From Hemerocallis citrina (Eukaryota > Streptophyta > Magnoliopsida > Asparagales > Asphodelaceae): a stretch of DNA of 64,000 bases. Below, one piece after another: positions 22,522-34,470 of the stretch. The notes beneath the pieces were generated by a model. That model was given only the letters and a program-made list of their open reading frames with translations. It did not search any database and was not told where the DNA came from. The position numbers and the translations under genes were made by a program. Location: the NCBI GenBank assembly GCA_017893485.1, contig CM030363.1:112339073-112403072 (forward strand), written 5' to 3'. Every line of letters begins with the position of its first letter. Position 1 is the first letter of the stretch.

Positions 22522-24186
22522 CACATCGATATCTCCTTAACAACCAGAAAACTGGGACATAACACATCGATGTCGGTATTCTGATGCTTGACTTAGAACC
22601 TACCAATGAATAGAAAACACATCTGGCGATTCTTATCTATATAAGTACTGTACAAATGAGGATTTCTGCTTTATTTTAATTTGAAGAGTTGTGAATTTGC
22701 AGATAATTGGTTTCCTCTGACAATCCTTGTCAAACTTCCTATTATTATAGAGAAATCATCGAGTCAGCAGAAAATCAGAGTGATACATTTTTAGTTACAT
22801 TCTAAATCTGCTAAAAAAGCCATTAACCAAGGATATCTTTTTACAGTTTAAAGTGGGATTATTGCACTATGATTCATCAATGAATACATCTTCAAGTAGG
22901 GCTCATACAATAAAACAACTGCGATATGAAGTATGGAGACATACAATTCCCTCATTTGCACTGTAAATAGTATGTATGCTTCAGAGTGCATCTCTTATGT
23001 GTTGACATACGGATGGAAGTAATCAACTGGGCATGGTCTTATGGAGCATGGCACTGAATGGAGGATTTAAGACCAACTCTCAATCTTATGGCAACTCTAT
23101 AAGACCACAATTAAAGAGTTGATTCCAAAATATGACCAAAGAAACTACAACCAGTAGAGATCTGCCACCAAACCTAAAGGCCGACTAGCGGGTAGGTAAT
23201 TAGACATTTCGAGATCATGCAGTCTCTAGATCAACAGATAAGTATTTCAAATTTCATAGAGCTAATAAGAAAACTGTATATCATGGCAACTGGAAAGTTG
23301 TGCTTCATGCAGCATTGCACTTTTTGTATAGCTTATGCTTTTTATTGCTAGTTATTGCTATAACTGCTATCTTTACTATAGCTTACTCGATTATTCTCAT
23401 CAAAATGAATTTGTGAACATAACTGCTTATCTACCATGCTTGTCCTGAAAGTTTAACTTGTTCCTATGAAACTATGAACCGAACTTGTTAATTTTTAAGT
23501 ATCGTATACAATTAATTTTTAAGTATCATATACAATTAATTTTTTTCTTATGTAGTGTTCTTTCTGTAGTGTTCTTTCTATGCTATATATGTAGTGTTCT
23601 TTCTATGTTCTTTCTATCTGCACAAAGAATGATATAAAGCTGATTATAGTTGAGCATACACAACATTTTTTAAAAATCCTACCATAAGCATGTCATACAT
23701 TTAGTGTTCTTCCATTTGGATGTGGTTGCTTTATTAGACTTAGCTAGTTGCTCTTTATCCCTGCAAATTACTACCTAATTTTTTTTACAATGTGACTTAC
23801 ACAGTTTCATAATAGAGTTCCAACTAATTCAAGTTGGACAAATCCAAAGAACCAAAGGAGGCGTACTGATTAAGAAAATCTACTAATTGCAAGTCATTTT
23901 TTGTCTTTTTTTGTGGTGAAATCATTTTGTATGATCAAACTTGTTAGAACTTTTTTGATTTAAACAGGGTATATGTAACTTGATACTTGTGTGAGTGAAA
24001 AATTAAATTATGATTTTTACAGAACTTTAAACTTCTTAAGTTGTGTATGTTAATCAGTAGAAAATATAATGAATTTTGTTGGTTAAATTTTTTATTGTTT
24101 TATTGTGCATTACTGAAAATTTGTACAATTTATTTTCTGTTGTAAAAAAACATATATATACAGATTTTCAATTGAAAAAGCCGCAT
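22522..24186 (+). other. Non-coding 3' part of the CACTA element
   Basis: AT-rich DNA without open frames of note. A short repeated motif TGTAGTGTTCTTTCTA occurs about four times at 23550-23610. The subterminal repeat zone begins after it. Confidence 0.6.
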
Positions 24187-24564
24187 ATATTTTTTTTAAT
24201 GAAAAATACCCAGGCGTTTTACAAAACGCCGGTGTACATTCCTAAATAATTAATTATTTCAAATTATAAAAAAAATTATATTATTTAAAATATATATACC
24301 CCGGCGTTTTGGGGTAGGTGAAAATTCGATTTTTTAAAAAAATAAAAATTAATATACACCGACGCTTTTACAAGCGCCGGTCTTTGTGAACCGAATACCA
24401 ACGTTCCTATAAATGCCGGGGAATCCTGCCCATGATTGCCCGGCATGCACAGCACCGACATTTGGTGCGATGCTATTCGACACGCTGGTAGGGTATGCAC
24501 CGACGTTTATAAACGCCGGTGGAGCTAGAAAAGAACGTCGGTGAAGCTCTCGACGGTTGTAGTG

Positions 24565-25893
24565 CCCCACTCTTCTTTCTTAATTTTGAAATAGAGAAAA
24601 GAGAGCCAAAGTATGGACTAACATGTGCTAACCCGTGTACAGAAAAAAAAAAAAAAACTCCTCATGTTCTATCTTCTAACCCCTCTTTCAAAATCTCATC
24701 TTCCCATCCATTCCTGACACCACCTATGAAGCACACTGCCGCCGCCGCCTCCCACGCGCCCATCCTCGCTTTCGACAACTCTGCCTCCCACCAATGTTGC
24801 TGTCCTCGACGCTGCCTTCGACACACCTCGGCCATTGACGTTCCTGCTCATCCGCTTCCTGCTGCCTCTTCTGACCCGCCTCGCCGCAGCCCTGCCGTTC
24901 TCGACGCCACCTCTGACGCACCCCGTCACGATCTAGAATGGGTTTCAACGAGGAGGATGAAGACAACGACAAATTTGAAAAAAGAGAGAGCACTTTGAGG
25001 AAATGTCAGTTCCTTTTCCCTCAAAATTTATGCATATATAGGTTTTCTGTTTCTTCTAATTCTTTTGTTTGTGATTGGGTGTAATTATTTGATTTATAGG
25101 GAAGTTGAGCGTGATAGTTGATTGAAGGAACGGTGGGAATGATCAGAGAGGGATCACAACGCCGAGGTCCAAGCATTCCGCCACTGAGCAACGGTAACAT
25201 AGCAAAATTAATGACCGGTAAGGCTATTGTGTTCATCAAAATTTGATCTTCTTGATGGTTGAGTTTGTTTTAATTAGTGATAGGAGCAATTGGTTGTTAG
25301 GCTTCGTGTTGTGGAAGTGGGTGATGGCGATTTTAGTGGGTACAGTTTAGGATTGAAATTGTGATGGGATGAAGAACTCAAATAACCCGAGATTAAGAAT
25401 TGATAGAAGTTATATGCTGGACATTTAGAACTTATAAGATTTGATTGTGAGATATGATGATACAATTTCCGAATATGTTTTAGTACTTGTTGATGGTACC
25501 TTTTCTACAAAAATATTTGGATTTGGCCATGAAGTTACCATGGGAATATAAGTACTTTGGCATTCTAAGAAATATTATCATTAAATCTTCTATTACGAAG
25601 AACGATGGATTGTGGAGGATGATAAAAAGCATGGAAGTAGAATAGTTTGTCCATTTTATCATTATTGTATTTTATTATTTTACTAGATTTGCCCGTGACC
25701 ACGTGCCTACGGCACGTCTTCAGAACGATACAACATATGAAAAGTCTTGTAAACAGTAAAGCAACAATTATGTAGTTGAAGTTTGAATAGTATGACAATA
25801 ATTAGTTGTAAATATAATTCCATGTTTCCATTAGTATATGGTGAAAAATAATTATAAATTGGGATATAAAAGTCCATGTTTCCATATATATAT
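24565..25893. other. Spacer with a GCC-rich stretch, no supported gene
   Basis: 24670-24980 is unusually GC-rich and open on both strands (Ala/Ser/Pro-rich), but I recognise no domain. A perfect small inverted repeat, ACGTGCC-tac-GGCACGT, lies at 25701-25717. The last five bases (TATAT) are the left TSD of the next LTR. Confidence 0.45.
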
Positions 25894-27299
25894 TGTAACA
25901 CCCCAAATTCTAAATAAGTCTGAATTCGAAGTTCCACAGGATCTTTACACTTCACTTCGTACAATTTTACAAGGAATTTAAAACTATTTATACAATAATG
26001 TTTTACATCAATACAGCAGAAATATAAATTACAACATGATACATGAATTAAATAACAATTTGAACATTTCTTTAATTAGCATTCCTTCTTTAGTCCTTTC
26101 ATTCAATTTATTCTGCATAAAAACTGTGGGCACATCAGTTGCATACAACTACGCTAGGATATAATACATCTATTTCTCTTATTTGGAAAACACACACTTG
26201 ATCACAAACAGAGCTAAGGGGGACTATCTTACTGATGTCGTGTGTGAATGTGCACTTAGCCTTAAATTCAGTTACTTATTATTTCATGACACTAATGCAC
26301 ACTTGTTCGAACTTACCCATTCTACATAAATCCGAGGACAAGCCGTTAATCGTTCTTCATCTTGTAGGGTTGGATCTCTCGCTATGAGTTAAACTACTAC
26401 GGTAAATACGGCAAGTATCCTAAATGTTCTATGAGTTACGAGCCCATACCCAGACAGCCTGGAGGGGAATCCCATGTCATGACATGACACATCATACAGA
26501 CAACCTATGGACAATTCGCCTCCGTCATGGAACGATGGCACTACGTAGTCACCAAACACCCCACAAGCGTCACCACGGTACCGATAATTCAGGAGATGTA
26601 TCCACGTCATGACATGACACATCATGCAGACAGCGTGTGAACACTCTCACGCCGTAGATCCGAGGCCCTCATACTAGTGTTTTTCTTTTACTTTCATCAC
26701 ATATTCACTATGTGTCTAATCCTTAGATATTTGAATCATGAATAAAATTAATATCCTAGAGTTAGCATTACCTCTACATCGGTCTTAAACATCCACTGTT
26801 AATCACAACCCAATTTTGGTCTTTTATTATCACATTTCTCTTTCAAATCTCATTCATGTCGATGTAAGGATTTAGCTAAACTCTAGTTTCAAACTCGTTT
26901 CATGTTCATCAAAAATGAGTGTTCATATTCACAAAATTTCTATATTTTATCATGGTCTATATATTTCATTTTTCATACACCTTTGCATAATTTAGACAAC
27001 AATTTCATATTTAAGTACTCAAATTTTCCATGTCAAAAATCTCATTTTTAATCTCTACACCAAAATTCTTTACATTCAAAATATTCGTTTTCTTTAATTA
27101 ATCAAAACCATATTTATCAAGTTCTTATTCTCAAAATTACTTCTAATTCTTATTACATTATGTCAAATATGGTAGAAATAATTTTTATGAAGTTTAGGTA
27201 ATTTTAGAAGAATTCTAGTATTTTTTCTCAATTTTTATACACTTAAAAATACTCAAAAAAAATCGAATTAGGTTAAAAAAAAAAAAAGAAAACCACAAA

Positions 27300-27590
27300 C
27301 AAAAGGCCAGGGCCGGATTCGAACCCAAACCGAACACCCCCGCCTATGAACATTAACCGACCCAAAGCGCACCCAAATACCAGTAGGTTTGAGTGACTAA
27401 CTGATATGAAAGGGACTTAGGTTGTACTTAAGGTCTAGTTTCGGAATTTGAGTAAAAATTGAATTTTCAGTAAAGCAGAGCCACTTGCATGACTCGAAAC
27501 CAAGACCAGTACCTCCGCCTATGAACAGTAACATACCCAAAACGCACCCGAAGACCAGTAGGTCTTGAGTGACTAACCGATAAAAGGCCT
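27300..27590 (-). repeat. Two tRNA-like segments inside the solo LTR
   Basis: Two related blocks about 168 bp apart (about 27310-27410 and 27485-27585) share CGCCTATGAAC, CCCAAA(A/G)CGCACCC and GAGTGACTAAC. On the minus strand the first carries GGTTCGAATCC, the RNA polymerase III B-box, and the second the close variant GGTTTCGAGTC. They are not folded tRNA genes. They sit at about the same place in the LTR as 34208-34470 in the solo LTR at 32628. Confidence 0.5.
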
Positions 27591-28669
27591 GATTAAACGC
27601 TTTTTGTATGGACTGTACTGTATCTAGTTCTTCCTTTAATAAACTTGATTTTTTTCAATCAATTTGTACTTATAAAACTCTAAATCTTTTTCCAGAATAT
27701 ATTTCTTTGAAAAACAGAATATTATATTTTCTTAGATTTCCAAAAATCTCATTTTTAACCACATATAAGACTATTTCTCTTATTTCTTTGGAAAAGTGGA
27801 ACATTAATATAATTTTCGACAATGAAAAATTCCTTTTCTAGATGAATCTTTTTATCTACTTGTTCCCAATTTGTTCACAATATGTTTGTACAATTTTTCT
27901 TCATTTCTAACATAGTTAAAGCCCTCAAATTAATTTTACCTTTTATAAAACTCACTCATTTCTTATGATTCAAGAGATAACATATTTGACAATCAAGTAA
28001 ATATAAACTTACTCATACAATACAATTAAAATTCAACAATTATTATAACTTTTCCATGCTAATCAATTTATTTCACAAATCATGGGTGTTAATTTGCATT
28101 CTACAATCCATTCACAAGCACAATTTCATACATAGCATGATTTATCAAATTTATATGTACACTAGCATGAAAATATAGTAATAAAGCATTATGACAACTC
28201 TTTATTAACACATTTCAATTAATTTTGCTAACTTTTTCATGTAGATAAACTAGAGATTCCACTCTTTCTTACTAGTCTTTTCAAGCAAGTATATGGCAAC
28301 TTTTCTACTTGTTTCTAACATATTCACAAATTAAAATTCTAGCATGACATCTATATTAGAAGTAGAGAAATCACACACCTTTTTATGAAACAAATAAAAA
28401 ACTCCTAAAGAACTCCTTGAAAGCACGATCGTTTCCCTTCTCCTTCTAGTTTGTGCCACACGAACCGAGCCTTCTCCTCCTTAATGGTGCCACCGAGCCT
28501 CCTCCTCGTTGATGCTAGCCAGCCTCCAATAGGTAAGGAACACACACAATCTCTTTTTTTTCTCACACAAAAATCTTTTCTCTCAATATTTTCCTCACAA
28601 ATGCTTCTTTTCTTTCTCTTACTCTTTGAAAATTTCTAATGCAAGTAATGAAGAAAGACAATGGAGAGG

Positions 28670-28677
28670 TATTTATA
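28670..28677 (-). promoter_or_regulatory. TATA box of the solo LTR
   Basis: TATAAATA on the minus strand at the position expected from related LTRs. Confidence 0.5.
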
Positions 28678-29220
28678 CACATTTCAAGAGTGGATGAAGG
28701 GTTGAGATGAGTTTAGATGAAGGGCTAGGATACATATGGGAGTTAGAAGAACTACCCATTATCAAGTAACCACCTCACCACTCTTCCACTCTCTCCTTCC
28801 ACTCCCAAGTAGGGCCGGCCAAGTCTTGTCCCCAATGCACGTGCATGTGCAATGCATGTGCCATCACATGCACACTAGTTTAAGTTGTACAATTATTAAT
28901 TGTTCATTTATTTGTTACATGATCAAGTCTACACTATAAGTTGTATTAATTATTAATAAAATTAACTAGTGGGCTAATTAGGTGGGTTAAAATACATGGG
29001 CTCTTTTATTTAATTAATTAACTTATTTAAGTGGGCTAGAATTAGACTATTAGGCCTAAAGATTAATAATAAATAACAATAGGCTTTTTTTTAAATGAGA
29101 AGAAAATATTTGTTTATGACATTAAAATAATTTTTAAAGCCAAAAACTTACATTAATTTTGCACGTGCGAAACACATGAAAACAAATAAAAATTTTATAT
29201 TTAATTATTTAAAAATTCAA

Positions 29221-29298
29221 GATGTCACACACACACACACACACACATATAGAGAGAGAGATAATTAAATAAATAAATGATTTGTTTTTGGGGGAGGG

Positions 29299-29331
<33 letters not shown>

Positions 29332-29334
29332 TAC

Positions 29335-29401
<67 letters not shown>

Positions 29402-29418
29402 GTATATATAAATATATG

Positions 29419-29487
<69 letters not shown>

Positions 29488-29536
29488 TTAAATAAATAAA
29501 TTTGTTGTTTTTTTGGGGGGGGGGGGGGGGGGGGGT
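29221..29536. repeat. Compound microsatellite, duplicated
   Basis: Runs of (CA)n, (TA)n, (GA)n and a G tract of about 22 (29515-29536). The order CA-TA-GA followed by TAATTAAATAAATAAAT and a T/G-rich end appears twice (29221-29298 and 29299-29536), so the block was duplicated and then expanded. Confidence 0.9.
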
Positions 29537-29720
29537 AATTTGAATTTGAGTTTTGGAGGAAAATTTTTGTGGTGGGGGAAATGTGTTTTGTGAGGTTATA
29601 TCTAGGCCTTTGATTTTGGGGGGATTGAAGGAGAGCCACTTGATAGCTTTCTTTGTGTTTTATTATATAGATTTTCTTAGGGTAAAAGTTAACATGTGAG
29701 TGAATATAAAAGAAAGCTAA

Positions 29721-30013
29721 TGTATCAAATGGTTGATGAAAAGAGAAGATGAAAATTTGATGAAGCAGAAGAAGCTTCAGAATCTGCTGGAATCAGAAGG
29801 GAAACAATATGCAGATAGTGGTATCTTTTCTACATCTTTTATTTTGTTTGAAAAGTTTTGGTGAATTGTATTATTGTATGTATATGGTGTGATCATTTTG
29901 TAAATGCACAAATAAGGAGTAATATAGAACAGTTGGAGGCAGATATTGAGGAACTTCGTTGGCAATATAAGTATTTGCAAGCAAGCTTTAGAATAGAGGA
30001 ATCTGACAAGATT
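29721..30013 (+). pseudogene. Host-gene-like fragment, two coiled-coil exons
   Basis: An open stretch around ATG 29736 (KREDENLMKQKKLQNLLES, EGKQYADS) ends before GTATCTTT at 29821. A second piece from 29928, after TAATATAG, reads EQLEADIEELRWQYKYLQAS, then FRIEESDKI, and stops at a strong donor GTAAGTG (30014). Joining 29820 to 29928 keeps one frame. Both are heptad-rich. I do not recognise the parent gene. It is probably a captured or decayed fragment, since no further exon is clear. Confidence 0.4.
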
Positions 30014-30280
30014 GTAAGTGATTTTGAAAATACCTCTTTCTTGACAACTCTAAATTTAGGGATCTAGGGTTTACCTATGTATGGGAACTGGAATTGTTGG
30101 AGAGTTACATGTATCGAGGATTTTTGGGTTTCCTTTCAATTGAATAGAAAATATAGAATGATGTTGGTTTCGAAATGTGACTTGGTTAATCTATATATTT
30201 GTCATCTTTTAATATAGCTAATTATCAAGTATTGTCCCTCTATGTATTTCTGAAGTTGATTATATTTGATTTGAAAGAGA

Positions 30281-30380
30281 ATGTTGGATTTGAGAGGGAA
30301 GGTGGTTAAGAAGCACGCGGTCGAGAAGGAGATAGTGAAGTACATCAAGAAGTCCGAGAAGGGCTACAACCCAACTTCGG
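30281..30380 (+). pseudogene. Exon fragment resembling dynein light chain
   Basis: A GC-richer block in AT-rich DNA, starting ATG at 30281, reads MLDLRGKVVKKHAVEKEI and then VKYIKKSEKGYNPT. The VEKEI.KYIKK....YNPT pattern recalls the helix and first strand of LC8-type dynein light chains. The invariant sequence after YNPT (WHCIVG) is absent and a T run follows. Only about a third of such a protein is present. Assignment is tentative. Confidence 0.35.
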
Positions 30381-31063
30381 CAATTATTCTATTTTTTTTT
30401 CTTTCCTTTCAATTGAATAGAAATATAAAATGATGTTGGTTTGTTTGAAAGTGTGAATTAGTTAATATGTAGATTTGTCATCTTTTGATTATATTGTGGT
30501 TGAAATAGTTAAGGGGCATCTCTAAAATTTCAAGTTTCATATAATTTTGTGAGTCTCAAAATTATTTTAGTCTGTGTAATTTCTACTGGGTAACACTTGT
30601 AAGGATATGAAGAAATTGCTAGAAGTATATGATAGAAGGAAGGAATAAGGAGAGGGACATGAAATTAGAATATGCTTTGATACTTGGTTAATTGCTTATA
30701 TTGCTTGTTACGATATGAGGACTCAATTGTTAAAAGGGTAATTTGTAATCTTTTATTTCCAAGTTTAGCATTAAATGTGTTGTCAATGTCTTGGAACTCT
30801 AAAAAGTCTAGAATCCACCTCTCCTAGTTTAAATGTGTCTGCAACTTTATGATGTAACCAAGATAGGAAAAGAAGAACATAAAGCATGAGCAGCAGCTCT
30901 GCTTATCCTCCTTTGTAATCTCCTATGTTTTGTTAAATAAAAAAGTTGCAAATTTCCTTTACAAAACTAGTCTCTAGTCTACTGCACTTCCGTATTACCT
31001 AACATCAATGCCTATTTATAGCTTGAACAAAGTGAACTAGCTTTTTCTAGAGCTTTACATACA
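30381..31063. other. Spacer, no feature seen
   Basis: AT-rich non-coding DNA. A 40-bp stretch near 30400-30440 repeats part of 30130-30170 (CCTTTCAATTGAATAGAAA), a local duplication. Confidence 0.5.
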
Positions 31064-31397
31064 ACCACACATTTACTTCATCTTCTTGATCTTTCTCTCA
31101 GACTCTCTGCCTTTCACTAGATATTTTTCAACTCCTAGATATTTCTACCATAATTTAGATATTTCTACAAGTCTTTAGATATTTATAAAACATTCTAGCC
31201 TTTGAATTACAAATTACACTATAATAATGGTGAGGCTCACCAACAATAATCCAGTGAAGGCCTGATGGCCTACGTTAACCTGACATCAATACTTTATGGG
31301 TCAAATTCCATTTCAAGTAGTGTTGCAGTTTCCCAGGGAGAGGTATATGAATTGGAGGAACTTTCTTGTGAAGGAAAAGGGAACTATATGCCTAAAT
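31064..31397. repeat. Flanking segment duplicated on both sides of the copia element
   Basis: Positions 31064-31296 match 45949-46181, and 31346-31397 match about 47873-47925, in the same orientation. The segment includes three TTTAGATATTTCTA-type motifs and a stretch reading VYELEELSCEGKGNYMP. The right copy is split by about 1.7 kb. Confidence 0.8.
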
Positions 31398-31539
31398 TGT
31401 TAAGCTTAACAGAGAGATTGAAAACTGTTATTGGATTAATTATAACTGAGTACAATGTCTCCTATATATATGGAGAACCAAATACTAAAACTAATATATA
31501 ATCCAATATGGGACTTAATATATGACATAATATCTATCA
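31398..31539 (-). repeat. 3' LTR of the copia element
   Basis: Starts TGTTAAGCTTAACAG and ends TATCTATCA. On the minus strand it is preceded by the purine tract GTGAGTTTGAGAGAGGG (31540-31556), which marks it as the 3' LTR. Confidence 0.8.
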
Positions 31540-31676
31540 CCCTCTCTCAAACTCACGGTGGGTCGAATAGTGTGAGTTTGCCCACCAAGTATCGAAACTC
31601 TCTTAACAGTGTGGTAGTTAGTGAAGAAGTCTGTTGTCTGCTGAGAAAATGTAACAGAGTGAAGTTAAATGGTCAC

Positions 31677-31893
31677 TGCTTCGAAATGCTCACGAAGATA
31701 GTGGAAATCAATCTGTATGTACTTCGTTCGCACATGAAAGACCATTTGATTGGAATTTGCAATGCACTCTGGTTATCACAATGAAGAGGAGTAGCTCCTG
31801 TAAGAGTGACACACATATCTGATAACAGCCAACAAACAAGAGTAATCTCTCTAGTAGCAGTTGTCATCGCTCTATGCTCAGCTTCTGTTGAAA
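31677..31893 (-). pseudogene. Copia RNase H C-terminal part
   Basis: Reads STEAEHRAM, TREITLVCWLLSDM, TPLHCDNQSALQIP and CERSTYRLISTIFVSIS, the ending of copia RNase H (usual STEAEYRAL and HCDNQSA motifs). The start of the domain is separated from it by the solo LTR at 31921-37015 and resumes at 37016. Confidence 0.85.
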
Positions 31894-33359
31894 AACATGC
31901 AACAACTGCATGTTTTTTGCAGTTAGGTTTTGAGGAAAATTACAGATTACACAGCAAAAAAAACCTCACAATATATCGAAACCTAGCTATGGATCCATGC
32001 GAAAATCATAAATCGTGTTAAGGAGTTATACCTTAAAGATTGATCTGTAGTTTTCAAAATATGCCAATCACAGCACTGCAAAGGTTGTGGTGTCTCACTG
32101 TATCCACACGAACAGATCAAATCAAGCTCTCCCTCACACCGCGGTACTAGGTACGGGAAGAGGATGTTGCTCACAATCTCTTCTCTCACAATTTATGTGA
32201 CGGCTAAGGTTTTCTCCTGTGTCTTTTCCACAGAAATATATCGTATATATAGGTGCAGAAAATCAACCCTAAGAGAGTGGTGAGGCGGTTGGGTTTACAA
32301 TCTGACCTAGGTTAGATTCGTCTGTGGCCCTTCTAACTATAGTTGGCCCGTTTAATCTAATTGATTATCTAACCATGTCAGGAGTCCAAGTCTTTCTAGG
32401 ATACCCAATTAAATTCATCTCATGAATTTAAATTTCAATTTTTATCCATTCTAAGTGTGTGACCATGTAGGTTCCCATTAAGTTGATAGTAATACTAAAA
32501 TCTAATTCTAGTGTTACAAACAGTGAGTAGAATCTAGCAATACATCACTGCTACTCAATTAACAGGAATGCCAGTGATTTGACATAATATATCCGTGACC
32601 AATGCTACAATGTAGTCTAGTTCTTTTTGTAACACCCCGCAAAATTGAGTTATGGCAATTTTGCTCCTCGTGTGTTATGCACGTGTATTTCGTACTGTTA
32701 CGAGTAGTAGTCATAGCGTATTTTCCTACATTTCAATTATTTACACATTTTTCTTCTCCTCAAAACTCATTTTATCCTATTTTTGGCCAACTTAAACATT
32801 TATTTACATTTTTACGTACATTGCACATGCTTTCAATACAGGTGTCGATTACGTATGTTTTACCATTACGTGAAATATCCGTAACATTGTTAATATACAT
32901 GTTCTACATATTTTGTATCTTGACTGTTTTTCGTTCTCCCAAATTTATTTTTGTATTTTGCACATAAAATTTCATGTATTTTAGTCCCTAAAATTTTCCA
33001 AAGTGATGTACATTTTTATTCACATTTGTATTATTTATTTTTAATAAAACCCATAGGCGTAAAGTCCGTTTCAAAGTCCACTAAGTAAATTAATTGAAAA
33101 GAGAGGCCCATAACTTTATTTTACACTTTAAATGTACACTTTTTAATCTTACATACTTGTCATGTAACAAACACACACAAATGGACTAAAAATAAATGAT
33201 TAAAAGAATGAGAAGTGTGTGCACGTGCACGTGTGTGCACACCAAGGGACATGACCGGCTAAGGTGAGGTAAAGGTAGGAGTTTGTGAAAGTGGACATTT
33301 ATTTTGGATAGTGGGTATTTATTTTGGGTAGTGGATGCCTTTATTCACCCATTTAGCCC

Positions 33360-33367
33360 TATAAATA
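33360..33367 (+). promoter_or_regulatory. TATA box of the solo LTR
   Basis: TATAAATA, about 730 bp into the LTR, followed 60-100 bp later by a purine-rich leader. Confidence 0.55.
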
Positions 33368-34207
33368 TCTCCAATTGTATGGGTATTTTTCAAAAAATTC
33401 AAAAGAAACGAAAGAAAGAAAGAGAGGATTGTTCAATTTGTGCGAGGAAAGAAGCTTTCGGATTTTTCTAGGAGGAGAATGAGGTCTCATTCTTGTTGGA
33501 GTGAGGAGCAACTTTCTAGGAGTTTTCTTTCACTTTTTCATCAACTAAGGTGAGTGATTTCTTTTGCTTTCTAGATATTGTAGTGTGCATGTTTAATTAC
33601 TTTATGATTGAAATGAAAATGTGGCATGTGTTCTTTAGATTACAAATTTGTTATGTTCCATGGTGTATTGATAACTAGAGTTTTAGTAGTTATGAAATAT
33701 GAAAAGAAATGCATGCTAGTTGAAAGATTATCATGTGGATAAGTTGAAATTTTTAGGAAGAGTTGTTGTGGTGTTGTTGGGTGCATAGTAATACATCATG
33801 TTTAGATTAAAGGAATTGGGTATAAATTCATACACAAGTTGTTAATTTATGCAAAAAAAATTGTGAAATCAATGGGAAAGTTTATGATTAAATAGGAGAT
33901 GTGAACTTCTCATGAAATTGGTAAAAAGAAAAAAAATACAATCTTGATTAGTGGTGTAAAAGAGGTAGTTTGTTAATAAACCAAAAGTATATGTTCATGT
34001 TGTTTCTAAAAATCATTATTTACAAAATATATGTTTAAATTAACTTCATTATGATTAAAATCAGTAAGAAAATGTTTCTGGAAATTTGTGGTTATATTTT
34101 ATAAGATATTAATTTGGGGGAAACAAATAAAATTATAAAACAAATGAAATGATAAAATTTACATAGAAGCATAAACTTGAGTTATAAATAATTAAACCTA
34201 TATATTA

Positions 34208-34470
34208 TCAGTGATGGGCTTTGGCCTTGGTGGCTAGAGCGTGCGCCAACGCGCTGCCACGTGGCGCTTTGGGGGTTCTTTGGTCGCAGGTTCGAACTGG
34301 GATTGGTTCTGTTTTATTTCAAAATTGTTTTTTAAAGTCAGAAACAATGGTAGTTAAGTATTTAATAACTCAAAACACCTTATACACGAGAACTGAGTTG
34401 GCTCAGTGGATGGGCGTTGGTCTGCTTGCTGTTTGGCGCTGGTTTGAGCCTAGGCATGCATAATGTGTTT
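34208..34470 (+). repeat. Two tRNA-like segments inside the solo LTR
   Basis: Block 1 (about 34215-34300) has TGGTGGCTAGAGCG, like an A-box, and GCAGGTTCGAACTGGG, a B-box. Block 2 (about 34385-34455) has GTTGGCTCAGTGG and CTGGTTTGAGCC. A-box to B-box spacing is 50-60 bp, slightly longer than in a tRNA gene. No cloverleaf is evident, so this looks like tRNA-derived (SINE-like) sequence and not functional tRNA. Confidence 0.5.

Larger units (their letters stand above)
18329..24564 (+). mobile_element. CACTA (En/Spm) transposon, non-autonomous
   Basis: The left end is CACTACAACTGA and the right end is the inverse of CACTACAACCGT, giving 9 perfect terminal bases. CCC flanks both ends (18326-18328, 24565-24567), the 3-bp TSD typical of CACTA elements. 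Subterminal regions (18350-18500 and 24190-24550) are full of short GGCGTTT/AAACGCC motifs. Inside on the plus strand are a TNP2-like and then a TNPA-like gene. At 6.2 kb it is shorter than usual autonomous copies because the catalytic half of TNP2 is missing. It could move only with transposase supplied in trans. Confidence 0.93.
25894..29247 (-). mobile_element. Ty3-type solo LTR
   Basis: Begins TGTAACACCCCAAATTC, like the other LTRs of this superfamily, and ends GATGTCACACA... where the terminal CA has grown into a (CA)n run. TATAT (25889-25893) and TATAG (29248-29252) fit a 5-bp TSD with one change. There is no coding, primer site or second LTR. A minus-strand TATA box is at 28670-28677. 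Two tRNA-like segments lie at 27300-27590. The right border is less certain because of the microsatellite. Confidence 0.8.

Noticed and set aside
24519..24998. 159-codon Ala/Ser/Pro-rich open frame
   Set aside because: It begins inside the CACTA terminus and crosses its border into unrelated DNA, so it cannot be an old gene. The remaining GC-rich part shows no domain.
25701..25717. Hairpin ACGTGCC-tac-GGCACGT as a Helitron 3' end
   Set aside because: No CTRR terminus follows at the right distance and no 5' TC end was found.
29265..29639. 124-codon open frame rich in Tyr-Ile and Cys-Val
   Set aside because: Microsatellite translation; no start context or domain.
31265..31501. 78-codon frame ending in copia LTR sequence
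   Set aside because: It runs across the copia LTR border; only the part before 31397 could be host-derived, and no domain is recognised.
34221..34463. Possible functional tRNA genes
   Set aside because: A- and B-box-like motifs are present but I could form no cloverleaf with an acceptor stem; treated as tRNA-like repeats.
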